Shown piece after piece: positions 63,345 through 64,000 of a stretch of 64,000 nucleotides of DNA. Source of the DNA: CAYPEL01 sp036479985 (GTDB lineage Bacteria > Pseudomonadota > Gammaproteobacteria > DSM-19610); assembly GCA_965224815.1 (NCBI GenBank), contig CBDDAF010000003.1, positions 434,001 through 498,000 on the forward strand. The letters are read 5' to 3'. Below the pieces are notes generated by a model, which was not told the DNA's origin, made no database searches, and saw only the letters and a list, made by a program, of their open reading frames with translations. Position numbers and translations under genes: made by a program. Positions within the stretch are counted from its first letter, which is position 1; every line of letters starts with the position of its first letter.

Positions 63345-64000
63345 ATGTCTAATAGATGCTTGCCCGCCGAATGGGAACCGCAAGCCGGTGTCATGCTTAC
63401 CTGGCCGCACACCAAGAGTGACTGGCAAACTCGTCTATCCAGTATCGAGCCGGTTTTCGTTAATCTTGCCCACGAAATAACCAAACGTGAAAAATTACTT
63501 ATAGTTGCTTTTAAACTTGATCATCAGAAGCATATCCAGAACCTTTTGAATAAAGCCGGAGTGAATACTGATAATGTGGTATTCGCACTCTGTCACTCTA
63601 ACGATAGCTGGGCACGTGATCATGCTCCAATCTCCGTCGTCAAAAACGGCCAGGCGCAGTTGCTGGATTTCACCTTCAACGGTTGGGGAGAGAAATACCC
63701 CGCTGAATTAGATAACGCAATTACCGGTGAACTGCTCAAGCAAGGCGTATTTGGGGCAACGCCAGTCAGTTCAGTTGGCTTGGTTCTGGAAGGTGGCAGT
63801 ATCGATTCTGACGGTGCTGGCAGCCTCCTGCTCACATCCCGCAGCCTGTTGCATCCAAAACGCAATCCAGCCATGAATCGGCAACAACTTGAACGGCGCC
63901 TGACTGAACTATTGGGTGCTAAATATTTTCTGTGGTTAGAACATGGTGCTCTGAGCGGAGACGACACTGATGGTCATATAGATATGCTCGCACGTTTTAC
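63345..64000 (+). CDS. Agmatine deiminase / peptidylarginine deiminase family, 5' part
   Basis: First ~218 residues of a frame that runs off the right edge. Opening CLPAEWEPQAGVMLTWPHTK, then NDSWARDHAPISV (~85), the substrate-binding W.RD.GP-like stretch, EGGSIDSDGAGSLLLT and GALSGDDTDGHIDMLARF, all typical of PF04371. It should convert agmatine to N-carbamoylputrescine in polyamine synthesis. The catalytic Cys lies beyond the window. The start at 63345 has a weak ribosome site; no other in-frame ATG is close. Confidence 0.9.
   Translation, partial: MSNRCLPAEWEPQAGVMLTWPHTKSDWQTRLSSIEPVFVNLAHEITKREKLLIVAFKLDHQKHIQNLLNKAGVNTDNVVFALCHSNDSWARDHAPISVVKNGQAQLLDFTFNGWGEKYPAELDNAITGELLKQGVFGATPVSSVGLVLEGGSIDSDGAGSLLLTSRSLLHPKRNPAMNRQQLERRLTELLGAKYFLWLEHGALSGDDTDGHIDMLARF

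Overview
The window looks like a chromosomal piece of a Gram-negative gammaproteobacterium. The evidence is gene order and family content: rne divergent from rluC, followed by an HAD phosphatase and a signal peptide peptidase; a yceF-type Maf; an exbB-exbD-msbA-lpxK-Trm112-kdsB envelope operon next to comEC, lolD and lolC; and RNase E whose catalytic Asp303/Asp346 and zinc-link Cys404/Cys407 fall at the E. coli numbering. No rRNA, tRNA, CRISPR or integrase gene was recognised. Species cannot be named from the sequence alone.

Layout. 1-6.1 kb: two tandem secreted carbohydrate-active proteins. The first is only a 3' end; the second is a 1593-residue modular beta-helix/LamG/lyase protein. A decayed copy of the N-terminus lies between them. 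6.1-13.4 kb: an ABC exporter, an adaptor plus RND efflux pair, a truncated glyoxalase-fold gene and tag. 13.4-15.6 kb: a second beta-helix protein inserted right behind tag and closed by a diverged duplicate of the tag 3' end. 15.7-21.6 kb: an accessory block with a RES/Xre toxin-antitoxin pair, higBA, a broken parDE, DUF4160/DUF2442, DUF2971, an HD protein and several unknowns. From about 17.9 kb onward the genes are separated by attC-like sites, and one of these resembles Vibrio-type repeats, so this looks like an integrase-less integron cassette array.

21.7-34.2 kb: two complete heavy-metal RND operons, one CzcCBA-type for divalent cations and one CusCBA-type for Cu/Ag. Each is preceded on the same strand by a small membrane or exported protein rich in metal ligands: His-rich before the first, Cys/Met-rich before the second. 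34.4-46.6 kb: a pseudo-receiver protein, an HExxH protein, a stand-alone acetolactate synthase, two cyclic-di-GMP enzymes, a ferredoxin-NADP reductase with an unknown partner, a dihydrolipoamide dehydrogenase-like enzyme, gshA and yceF. 46.6-63.3 kb: housekeeping RNA, envelope and lipid A genes. The window ends inside an agmatine deiminase gene.

Three families of palindromic intergenic repeats punctuate the core: five copies of a 61-68 bp hairpin element, two copies of a GC-rich bipartite element and one hairpin of a third type. Coding starts were corrected from the longest frame at several loci (the large lyase, the second beta-helix protein, fpr, gshA, DUF4160, DUF2442, comEC, msbA). A 59-codon Trm112-family gene with a TTG start was found between lpxK and kdsB.
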